Source: Gammaproteobacteria bacterium
GTDB taxonomy: Bacteria > Pseudomonadota > Gammaproteobacteria > Competibacterales > Competibacteraceae
Assembly (NCBI GenBank): GCA_020846135.1
Contig: JADLEK010000030.1
Span: forward strand, 57,697-121,696
DNA length: 64,000 nucleotides
Reading direction: 5' to 3'
Shown: positions 40,534-47,606 of the stretch, piece by piece
Position numbering within the stretch: position 1 is the stretch's first letter
How the letters are laid out: each line of letters starts with the position of its first letter
Position numbers and translations under genes: made by a program
Notes under the pieces: generated by a model
What the model saw: only the letters and a program-made list of their open reading frames with translations
What the model was told of the DNA's origin: nothing
Databases searched by the model: none

Positions 40534-40863
40534 GTGAGCGAGCGAATCACCCATATCACTGACGACACTTTCGAGGCCGAGGTGCTGCAAGCCAAGCTGC
40601 CGGTACTGGTCGATTACTGGGCCGAATGGTGTGGACCCTGTCGAATGATCGCGCCGATCCTGGACGAGATCGCGGCGGACTATGCCGGACGGGTCAAGGT
40701 GTGCAAATTGAATGTCGATGACAATCAGAATACCCCGCCCAAGTACGGCATTCGCGGCATTCCCACCTTGATGCTGTTTCGTAATGGCAAGGTGGACGCC
40801 ACCAAGGTTGGCGCCGCCTCCAAATCGCAACTGGTTGCCTTTCTCGACGGCAGCCTGGCCTGA
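40534..40863 (+). CDS. trxA: Thioredoxin 1
   Basis: 109 aa cytoplasmic dithiol reductant. The active site WCGPC has Cys33 and Cys36, with the [17 protein letters not shown] context. The cis-proline loop [12 protein letters not shown] is in place, followed by VGAASKSQL at the C-terminus. It lies 283 bases divergent from rhlB and upstream of rho, the usual context. Confidence 0.98.
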   Translation: MSERITHITDDTFEAEVLQAKLPVLVDYWAEWCGPCRMIAPILDEIAADYAGRVKVCKLNVDDNQNTPPKYGIRGIPTLMLFRNGKVDATKVGAASKSQLVAFLDGSLA

Positions 40864-41063
40864 ACGCCTGCCGCGCGGCGTTGACTCCTCATTGCCGCCC
40901 CAAGCGCCTCACGCTGGTTGTTCCCACCCCACTCCTACTACGTTGTATCGCCATCCCTGCCATGTCTGGCCATCCCCCGGTTTCTCCCCCGACCCATGAA
41001 CGCCCTCCTCACTCTGCGCGAGCGCGCCATGCCCGCGTCCCCCGCCCTGAGCATCTCGCTTCC

Positions 41064-42320
41064 ATGAATCTGACCGAACTCAAGAAAAAAGCCCCTGCTG
41101 AACTCATCACCATCGCCCAGGAACTCAAGCTCGAGGGCATGGCGCGATCCCGCAAACAGGATGTGATCTTCGCCATTCTCAAGGCGCTGGCCAAAAGCGG
41201 CGAGGACATTTCCGGCGATGGCGTCCTGGAGATTTTGCAGGATGGCTTCGGCTTCCTGCGTTCCGCCGACAGCTCCTATCTGGCCGGTCCTGACGATATC
41301 TACGTTTCGCCCAGTCAGATTCGTCGGTTCAACCTGCGCACCGGCGACACGGTCAGTGGCAAGATTCGCCCGCCCAAGGAAGGCGAACGCTATTTCGCCC
41401 TGCTCAAGGTCGGCGACATCAACTTCGAGCCGCCGGAAGCCTCGAAAAACAAGGTGCTGTTCGAGAACCTGACGCCGCTGCATGCCGACGATCGGATGAC
41501 TCTGGAACGTGGTAACGGCAGCACCGAAGATATTACAGCGCGAGTGATTGACCTGATTGCGCCGATTGGCAAGGGCCAGCGCGGCTTGATCGTGTCACCG
41601 CCTAAAGCCGGCAAGACCATGATGTTGCAGAACATCGCCCAGAGCATCGCGTCCAACCATCCCGAGTGCTATCTGATCGTGCTGTTAATCGACGAGCGCC
41701 CGGAGGAAGTGACCGAAATGCAGCGGTCGGTGCGCGGCGAGGTGATCGCCAGCACCTTCGACGAGCCGGCGACCCGCCATGTTCAGGTGGCTGAGATGGT
41801 CAACGACAAGGCCAAGCGTCTGGTTGAACACAAGCGCGATGTGGTGATTCTGCTCGATTCAATTACCCGGCTGGCGCGAGCCTACAACACGGTTGTGCCG
41901 TCTTCCGGCAAGGTGTTGACCGGTGGCGTTGACGCCAATGCGCTGCAAAAACCCAAGCGGTTTTTTGGCGCAGCACGCAATATTGAAGAGGGCGGTTCCT
42001 TGACTATCATCGCCACCACGCTGATTGATACCGGGTCGCGGATGGACGATGTGATTTACGAGGAATTTAAAGGCACCGGCAATATGGAGATTCATCTGGA
42101 CCGGCGAATTTCCGAAAAGCGGGTGTTTCCAGCGATTGACATCAACCGCTCTGGCACCCGCCGCGAGGAATTGCTGACCGATCAGGATGATTTGCAGCGA
42201 ATGTGGGTTCTGCGGAAATTGTTGCACCCGATGGATGAATTGCAGGCCATGGAATTTATGCTGGAGCGGCTCAAGAGTACCCGGACCAACCGGGAATTCT
42301 TTGAATCGATGAAACGTTGA
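41064..42320 (+). CDS. rho: Transcription termination factor Rho
   Basis: 418 aa from the ATG at 41064; E. coli Rho has 419. Hexameric RNA helicase releasing transcripts. The start [20 protein letters not shown] and the cold-shock-like RNA-binding domain ([15 protein letters not shown]) are followed by Walker [13 protein letters not shown], Walker [17 protein letters not shown] and the Q/R-loops ([20 protein letters not shown]). The 200-bp leader between trxA and rho has no gene; long leaders with autogenous control are usual for rho. Frames starting earlier inside it are not supported. Confidence 0.98.
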   Translation: MNLTELKKKAPAELITIAQELKLEGMARSRKQDVIFAILKALAKSGEDISGDGVLEILQDGFGFLRSADSSYLAGPDDIYVSPSQIRRFNLRTGDTVSGKIRPPKEGERYFALLKVGDINFEPPEASKNKVLFENLTPLHADDRMTLERGNGSTEDITARVIDLIAPIGKGQRGLIVSPPKAGKTMMLQNIAQSIASNHPECYLIVLLIDERPEEVTEMQRSVRGEVIASTFDEPATRHVQVAEMVNDKAKRLVEHKRDVVILLDSITRLARAYNTVVPSSGKVLTGGVDANALQKPKRFFGAARNIEEGGSLTIIATTLIDTGSRMDDVIYEEFKGTGNMEIHLDRRISEKRVFPAIDINRSGTRREELLTDQDDLQRMWVLRKLLHPMDELQAMEFMLERLKSTRTNREFFESMKR

Positions 42321-42371
42321 GGATCTCCTGATGGTTCGCTGTTCCGCCCCGATTGATTGCTTACCTACGCC

Positions 42372-42890
42372 ATGAACCCTGCCGCCTTTTTCAAATTTCC
42401 GCCGCGTCCCGCCTTGCCTGCGCCACTGGCCTTGCCGTTCAAGCTAATTCCCGGCCCGGTGCATTCGACGGTCCTGACCACGGCGCTGAATGCCCTGTTC
42501 GCCGCTCGGATTCGTGAGGGTGAATTCGAGTTTCTGCGTGACCGGGTGCTGGCGATTCAGGTGCGGGATGCCCAGGTGGAATATCGGTTTCGCCTGGCCG
42601 GTCCGGCGGGCTTTGTCCCTTCCCGGTCCCCGCAACGGCCGGATTTGGCGATCAGCGGGGCGATTTACGATTTTCTGGCGCTGGCCACCCGCCGCGAGGA
42701 TTCCGACACGCTGTTTTTCAACCGGCTGGTGGTGATGGAGGGCGATACGGCCTTGGGGCTGGAATTGAAGAATCTGCTGGACGGTATGGACTGGGAAGCG
42801 CTCGGCGGGCTATTGCCGCCCTTGCTACGAGCGGCGAATCGCTTGATGGCGGGTTATGAGCGATTGAGCAGTGAATATCCTGCGGGTTGA
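42372..42890 (+). CDS. ubiT: Ubiquinone biosynthesis accessory factor UbiT (SCP2 domain)
   Basis: 172 aa from the ATG at 42372. The lipid-binding SCP2 fold shows LIPGPVHSTVLTTALN, IREGEFEFLRDRVLAIQV and ISGAIYDFLALATRREDSDTLFF. The segment FFNRLVVMEGDTALGLELKNLLD is diagnostic of UbiT (YhbT). It binds ubiquinone precursors for O2-independent ubiquinone synthesis with UbiU and UbiV. Those two genes are not beside it, so they would have to be elsewhere. Confidence 0.88.
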   Translation: MNPAAFFKFPPRPALPAPLALPFKLIPGPVHSTVLTTALNALFAARIREGEFEFLRDRVLAIQVRDAQVEYRFRLAGPAGFVPSRSPQRPDLAISGAIYDFLALATRREDSDTLFFNRLVVMEGDTALGLELKNLLDGMDWEALGGLLPPLLRAANRLMAGYERLSSEYPAG

Positions 42891-42925
42891 GGATCAAAAC
42901 CCTTTCAGGGTTGCCGGGTTTCGCC

Positions 42926-42946
42926 ATACCCGCGAATGCGGGTACG
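42926..42946. repeat. Half-unit of the CATACCCGCG palindrome
   Basis: ATACCCGCGAATGCGGGTAC-type hairpin related to the element at 30713-30782. It lies 3' of ubiT and could act as a weak transcript end. Confidence 0.7.
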
Positions 42947-43019
42947 ACAAACAGTCAAGTAGGGTGTCTGAGTAGTTATAAGTTCGGATTATTACGGGAT
43001 TGTGCAAACGGATGGCAGC

Positions 43020-43556
43020 CTACCCAGCAGTGAGCATCTCGCGAGTCACTAATCGCATGGTGTCTCCGGCCATGATTTGTACAGCATCCTGATCTGCTCC
43101 CACTAAATCAGTCAGGGTAATTTTTCCCGCATTGAGCAACGGGATCGTGCCAAATTGCTCCAAGCGTTGTTCCGACGACAAGTTCTCAAGCCAACTGGCT
43201 TTGGCGCCTTTCGAGATTTTTTTCAGTTCAGTGTTAAAAAACGGCGCAACATAATAGCCGGTATTGTCCACTTCATAGTGCTTATAGCCATGCGGAATCA
43301 TACTGCGCTTGGTCCGGGTTTTCTTCTCGGCGACAGTGATAGGAACAGCAGATTCTCCTCCTAAATCCAGGCCTAAATCGAGAAACAGCGTTTTAAGCTG
43401 GGCTTTGTCCAGATGCTTGAGCGTTTCTCTAATCTTCTCGGTTTCTTTTAGCTTGCGCGTATCAAGCTCTTCCTGGCAAGCATCAATATAGGCATTCAGC
43501 AATTCGGAAGGACATCCGGCCAGCGTTGTTTTGAATTCATCAAGGTTCATGGTCAT
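43020..43556 (-). CDS. Uncharacterised 178-aa protein
   Basis: Not recognised. The N-terminal 70 residues are helical and charged (DTRKLKETEKIRETLKHLDK). A basic linker KKTRTKRSMIPHGYKHYEV and a mixed region NTGYYVAPFFNTELKKISKG follow. The C-terminus ends VTREMLTAG. No signal peptide or membrane helix was seen. The codon use is more AT-rich than in the flanking genes, and the gene stands alone between the ubiT and esterase genes, which suggests acquisition. The second ATG at 43550 could also be the start. Confidence 0.7.
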   Translation of the reverse strand: MTMNLDEFKTTLAGCPSELLNAYIDACQEELDTRKLKETEKIRETLKHLDKAQLKTLFLDLGLDLGGESAVPITVAEKKTRTKRSMIPHGYKHYEVDNTGYYVAPFFNTELKKISKGAKASWLENLSSEQRLEQFGTIPLLNAGKITLTDLVGADQDAVQIMAGDTMRLVTREMLTAG

Positions 43557-43843
43557 TTAAATCATCTTCAAGTGGGAAAGTAACATAGCATATTGGTTGT
43601 GGGAGCAAGTTGCAAGCATAAAAATTAGACATGATTATGCTGAAAAGCAGCCTAAATAAAGAGAATGGGAATTGCCGGATCATTGCTGAATGTTATCGTG
43701 CCCAGTGGGGTTTTGACTGTGTGACGCTGGAAGAGCGATTAAAAAGCCTGTTCGTCGTTACAATAGGGTCAAACGCTTTACGAGCGGACGCAGGAAACTG
43801 CTGCGATACTCAATCAGGCCGGATATTACGATCACAGACCGCT

Positions 43844-44482
43844 TCAGAGCGCGCCGGCCTTTTTTAGCGCCCCATAGATACCATCCGCCATTTTCTGATA
43901 GCCTGTGGCATTGGGATGAATCCGGTCAGCACAGAGTTCCGGTTGACTCAGCACGGCGGAGAAGACCTGCCCGATCACCAGCACACCTTCCTCTTTTCCT
44001 AATTCCTGGTAAATCGGCGCATCGGTTTTGCTGGTTAAGATGTTGAGCAATGACCATTCCGGTACGGCCACCAGCACCGCTTGAGCGCCTACCCCTTTGA
44101 CCGCCTGAATAATCTGCCGAATATCCTCCTTGACCTCGGGTTGGGGCGTCCGTTTCAGAAAATCATTCCCGCCGATCTCGATGATGACGAGCGCCGGGCG
44201 GTCTTGAGCGAGCAGGTCCGGTAGCCGATATTTGGCTTGTTCGGCGGTGTCCCCCGGAATTCCCGCATTGATGATCCGCCAACCCGTCTTTTGGGCCAGC
44301 AGGGTTGGCCAATCCTCCCCGGTTAGTGCGCCCGTCCCAAAGGTCACACTGTCGCCAAAGGCCAAAACGGACGCGCCTGGAGGGACAGGTTGCAGTTTGG
44401 GGTGCTGACCACAGCCTGCCAGCAATAAAAGCAATAGCCCGGATAAGGCTAGGCAACCAACCGATTTGGTGAAAGTGGTCAT
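43844..44482 (-). CDS. SGNH/GDSL-family esterase lipoprotein (TesA-like)
   Basis: 212 aa. A lipoprotein signal with lipobox LLLLLAGC at about residues 17-24 is followed by block I LAFGDSVTFGTGAL (catalytic Ser), block II NAGIPGDTAEQAKYRL, block III EIGGNDFLKRTP and block V DRIHPNATGYQKMA (Asp/His). It hydrolyses ester or thioester bonds of acyl chains or aryl esters in the periplasm. The substrate is not visible from sequence. It is an arylesterase-type relative of TesA, but anchored. Confidence 0.9.
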   Translation of the reverse strand: MTTFTKSVGCLALSGLLLLLLAGCGQHPKLQPVPPGASVLAFGDSVTFGTGALTGEDWPTLLAQKTGWRIINAGIPGDTAEQAKYRLPDLLAQDRPALVIIEIGGNDFLKRTPQPEVKEDIRQIIQAVKGVGAQAVLVAVPEWSLLNILTSKTDAPIYQELGKEEGVLVIGQVFSAVLSQPELCADRIHPNATGYQKMADGIYGALKKAGAL

Positions 44483-44715
44483 GGTTCGATGCGTTGCCGA
44501 TCAGTGGCTTGACTGCGGTTAATTCTGGGTTTGCGTTTCGACATCGTCAATAGATCTGTACCTTATTAACACTCATGGCCAGCGTAGCGATGCTGGCCGG
44601 ACCGACAATATCCACGCGGGATTATCCATGAATTTTTCCAGATATTTCGTGGGCCGTGGGTGATAATCACGGCTATTTCAAACCTCTTGACCGCAGACAA
44701 CAGGGAGTAGCGCCA

Positions 44716-45114
44716 ATGACCGATCAGTATGATGAACAACTCTCCACGGCTAATGAACCGGTTACGACCGACCGCCGCGAGTTCCTGCGCAGCTTGGGCA
44801 AATGGTCACAGGCGGTGATTGGCGGAGTCATCGCCGGCGGCGCGATGCTGACGGTTCCATCAGCCGAAGCCGCAAGTTGGTACAACCGGGGTGGTGGTTG
44901 GCACAACCGGGGCGGTGGCAGTTGGGGTAACCGGGGTGGCAGTTGGGGTAACCGGGGTGGTGGTTGGGTCAACAGGAGTGGTGGTAGCAGTTGGGTCAAT
45001 CGCCCCAGTGGCTGGGCTAATCGGGGTGGTAGCTGGATCAACCGAAAAGGCGGCGGCGGCTGGGCTAACCGGGGCCGCTGGAACAATCGTGGCGGTAGCT
45101 GGATCAACCGTTGA
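44716..45114 (+). CDS. Tat-exported peptide with eleven W-X-N-R repeats, possible cyclophane RiPP precursor
   Basis: 132 aa from ATG 44716, with GGGAG 8 bases upstream. Residues 1-55 carry a twin-arginine signal, DRREFLRSLGKWSQAVIGG, with cleavage expected after SAEAA. The rest is repeats: WYNR, WHNR, WGNR twice, WVNR twice, WANR, WINR, WANR, WNNR and a final WINR at the stop, spaced by GGG/GGS. Aromatic-X-Asn is the motif that radical-SAM cyclophane-forming enzymes crosslink in GrrA-like and other triceptide precursors. No radical-SAM gene lies in the window, so the modification is inference. Alternatively it is an unmodified Gly/Trp-rich envelope protein. Its DNA is built from near-repeats of AACCGGGGTGG. 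Confidence 0.72.
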   Translation: MTDQYDEQLSTANEPVTTDRREFLRSLGKWSQAVIGGVIAGGAMLTVPSAEAASWYNRGGGWHNRGGGSWGNRGGSWGNRGGGWVNRSGGSSWVNRPSGWANRGGSWINRKGGGGWANRGRWNNRGGSWINR

Positions 45115-45134
45115 TATTCTCCCTGCCCTGAAGA

Positions 45135-45164
45135 CCCTGCCCTCCCGAATGCGGGAGGGCAGGG
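45135..45164. terminator. Strong hairpin between the W-X-N-R gene and gdx
   Basis: A perfect 13-bp stem CCCTGCCCTCCCG/CGGGAGGGCAGGG with loop AATG lies between the stops of two convergent genes. No T-run follows, so termination efficiency is uncertain. Confidence 0.6.
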
Positions 45165-45182
45165 CTTGTCGCGTAAATCCGG

Positions 45183-45509
45183 TCAACCCACGCCATGCGC
45201 CAGTTTCAGGCCAATGATCCCGGCCACAATCAATCCGACCGAGACCAGTCGCATCGCCCCGGCGGAATCGCCGTAGAACGTAATGCCGACTGCAAAAGTA
45301 CCGACCGCGCCAATGCCGGTCCAGATCGCATAAGCGGTGCCGATCGGAATGGTTCGTTGCGCCAGCCATAGCAAGCCGCCACTGGCGCTCATGCAGGCGA
45401 TGGCAATAATCACGCCGACCATTAGTCGGCCCGGCGTCTGTGATATTTTCAGGCCAACCGGCCAGCCGATTTCCAGCAGTCCAGCGGCAATGAGATAAAG
45501 CCAGGCCAT
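45183..45509 (-). CDS. gdx: SMR-family guanidinium exporter (SugE/Gdx)
   Basis: 108 aa with four membrane helices at about 2-20, 28-50, 57-78 and 84-104. The start AWLYLIAAGLLEIGWPVGLK contains the invariant Glu13 and the Gdx-type GWPVGLK. The middle has LWLAQRTIPIGTAYAIWTGIG, matching the SMR pore helix. Gdx proteins export guanidinium, while the Qac branch exports quaternary ammonium. The WPVGLK form supports Gdx. An upstream guanidine riboswitch was looked for but not convincingly seen. Confidence 0.88.
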   Translation of the reverse strand: MAWLYLIAAGLLEIGWPVGLKISQTPGRLMVGVIIAIACMSASGGLLWLAQRTIPIGTAYAIWTGIGAVGTFAVGITFYGDSAGAMRLVSVGLIVAGIIGLKLAHGVG

Positions 45510-45725
45510 GATTTTTTTCCTTATGGTTTAATGGTGGAGCTTGACGCAAGCAATCCCGTCGCCATCCGGGCGTTTTATCCCGCAATTAGCAACGCTTTGT
45601 TTGTAATGAACAGGATAAAAAGGTCGGAGATAATGTCGGAATTGCTTGGGGAAAACTATACATCAATCTGGTTCTGGTCATTGCGAATCAGTACATCGTA
45701 TTGCTGACTAATCGCGGTCATTTTA

Positions 45726-45951
45726 TAGCCATCGCAGCAGATTATTAAAAGGTTTACCTAAGGTATCTGCCGCCGCCAAAGGCAGAAATTGATCAAGATT
45801 GGCGCTGACCGTGGGTTACTAAACCGATTTCGCCATCTAGTCGGAGCAGTGCGCCAAACGACTGAATATGGCTGGAAAGGTGCAACTGTTCCTGTTCGCA
45901 AGTCGTGACCAGAATTTCGATTGAAGCGTCGAGTTCGACAGAGTCCACCAT
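45726..45951 (-). pseudogene. Remnant of a phytochrome-like PAS2 domain
   Basis: From the ATG at 45951 the frame reads MVDSVELDASIEILVTTCEQ, then LHLSSHIQSFGALLRLDGEI, and hits a stop after about 54 codons. A one-base shift restores VSANLDQFLPLAAADTLG, which is the natural PAS continuation, up to another stop. The Cys followed by an I/L-x-G/S-x-IQ-x-x-GALL pattern is the N-terminal PAS2 domain of bacteriophytochromes. The GAF and kinase parts are gone. Confidence 0.65.
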
Positions 45952-46047
45952 CAGATGGATCGCCTGCTACAAATAGGGAGGTTAAGGGGCTTTCCCGAAA
46001 AAATGATACCCGCTTTGGTGTTCACTCCAACCAAACCTAAGGATATT

Positions 46048-46116
46048 AGCCACGAAAAAACACGGAAAAACACAGAAAATTTTCTTTTTCAGGGTATTCC
46101 GTGTTTTTTCGTGGCT
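46048..46116. repeat. Perfect 20-bp inverted repeat (AGCCACGAAAAAACACGGAA)
   Basis: Arms at 46048-46067 and 46097-46116 are exact reverse complements around a 29-base A/T-rich loop. Such CCACGAAAAAACACG palindromes occur between genes in various proteobacteria. Here it may mark the end of decayed DNA. Confidence 0.85.
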
Positions 46117-46252
46117 GGTTTCTGGAATGATGATTGACGCTCGGTATGGTCTTTGTGAGAAATCACCTAATTCTGCGAGAATTCTAGGGCATGAATGTTG
46201 AGAGGCTCCGCAGAGCCTCTCGAATTCTCAGATGATTAGGCAGCGAACCGGA

Positions 46253-47482
46253 TTAGCTCCGGTTAGGCTGCAACCGGCGATAGAGATCGTAGGTCTGCTG
46301 GGCGATGCTCCGCCAACTGTAGTGCCGCTCGACCCGCTCGCGGCCCGCCTGTCCCATCCGGTGGCGTAACTCAGGATCAGCCGCCAGCCGGTTGATGGCG
46401 TCGGCCAGCCCGTGTTCAAACTGGGCCGGAGCAATCGGATCATGTGGCGCTTCCATCGACAGATGCGGATCGACCAGGAACCCGGTTTCGCCATCGACCA
46501 CGACTTCGTTGATGCCGCCCACCGCGCTGCCGACCACCGGAATGCCACAGGCCATCGCTTCCAGATTGATGATCCCGAATGGCTCGTAAATGGACGGGCA
46601 GCAGAAAATCGCGGCGTGGGAATACAGCGCGATAGTGGTCTGCCGCGACACCATTTTGGGAATCCAGACAATGCCGTCGCGGTGGGTTTTCAGCTCCTGG
46701 ACCATGTCTTCCATTTCCCGCTGCATCGCCAGGGTATCGGCGTCGCCGGCGCACAGCACGATTTGCAGCTTCGGATCGAGATGCGGGATGGCTTGCAGCA
46801 GGTAATACAGCCCCTTTTGCCGGGTCATCCGCCCGACAAACAGCACATAGGGCCGATTCGGATCGACGCCGAGCGCGGCGATCGCTTCGGGGGCCTTGAT
46901 GTCCTGATATTCCTCGGTATCAATGCCGTTGGGGATGACCACGACCCGGGTCGGCTCTACGTCGAACAGCCGCAGAATGTCGTCGCGAGTGCTGCGCGAG
47001 ACGGCAATGATCGCGTCAGCGGTCTCCAGCGCGGTTTTTTCGATCCAGCGCGACAGGTCATAGCCGTGGCCCAGTTGATCGCGTTTCCAGGGCCGCAGCG
47101 GCTCCAGCGAATGCACGGTGATTACCATCGGGATGTTGTAGAGAATTTTGGCCAGAATCCCGCTGAAATGAGCGTACCAGGTATGGCAATGAATGATTTC
47201 CGCCGCGCCCTCCAGATCGCCAATGCCCTGGCCGACGAAGGCCAAACAGGTGCTGAGCGCCTTCAGCGGAGACACAAAGGATTGCGGGCAGCCGGCGAAG
47301 TGGGTGGTGTCCATCTTGACGCCGCGCACATGCAACTGGCCGTCATCAACGGTCTGGTCGTGGAAGCTGCGGACTTCAACCTGCGTCAGCTTGGCCAGTT
47401 CGCGGGACAGATATTCGACATGGACACCCGCGCCACCGTAGACGTAGGGGGGATATTCGTTGGTCGTCAGCAGAACGCGCAT
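46253..47482 (-). CDS. glgA: Glycogen synthase, actinobacterial (Corynebacterium) type
   Basis: 409 aa GT4 glycosyltransferase from the ATG at 47482. The start MRVLLTTNEYPPYVYGGAG carries the nucleotide-sugar loop. EIIHCHTWYAHFSGILAK, TVHSLEPLRPWKRDQLGHGY and IPNGIDTEEY follow. The C-terminal domain has FVGRMTRQKGLYYLLQAI and the E-x7-E catalytic region YEPFGIINLEAMACGIPVVG. The sequence is of the family in which the enzyme uses ADP- or UDP-glucose for glycogen or alpha-maltose-1-phosphate synthesis, not the longer GT5 GlgA of enterics. It fits a glycogen-storing cell. No other glg gene is in the window. Confidence 0.88.
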   Translation of the reverse strand: MRVLLTTNEYPPYVYGGAGVHVEYLSRELAKLTQVEVRSFHDQTVDDGQLHVRGVKMDTTHFAGCPQSFVSPLKALSTCLAFVGQGIGDLEGAAEIIHCHTWYAHFSGILAKILYNIPMVITVHSLEPLRPWKRDQLGHGYDLSRWIEKTALETADAIIAVSRSTRDDILRLFDVEPTRVVVIPNGIDTEEYQDIKAPEAIAALGVDPNRPYVLFVGRMTRQKGLYYLLQAIPHLDPKLQIVLCAGDADTLAMQREMEDMVQELKTHRDGIVWIPKMVSRQTTIALYSHAAIFCCPSIYEPFGIINLEAMACGIPVVGSAVGGINEVVVDGETGFLVDPHLSMEAPHDPIAPAQFEHGLADAINRLAADPELRHRMGQAGRERVERHYSWRSIAQQTYDLYRRLQPNRS

Positions 47483-47606
47483 TGGTTGTTGTACTCCCTT
47501 GGCCGGGTGTGCGGCGATGAGTGGGGCGGGTTGCGATGAGATGAAACGGCAATCAGAATGGATCAATCGTTCAATTATGCCAAGCAAAACGCGGTTTTTG
47601 AACGGG

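Larger units (their letters stand above)
45510..46252. other. Gene-poor stretch between gdx and glycogen synthase
   Basis: This holds a decayed phytochrome-type PAS fragment (45726-45951), a perfect 20-bp palindrome (46048-46116) and a short hairpin GAGAGGCTCCGCAGAGCCTCTC near 46199-46221, 3' of the glycogen synthase gene. No intact gene was seen. Confidence 0.6.

Noticed and set aside
43631..43867. 78-aa plus-strand ORF
   Set aside because: It has no family resemblance, overlaps the esterase 3' end and has an unusual composition. It is probably chance.
45510..45600. Possible guanidine riboswitch upstream of gdx
   Set aside because: A GGGATAAAACGCCCGG string on the minus strand recalls part of the ykkC motif, but the other conserved blocks and paired ACGR loops are missing.
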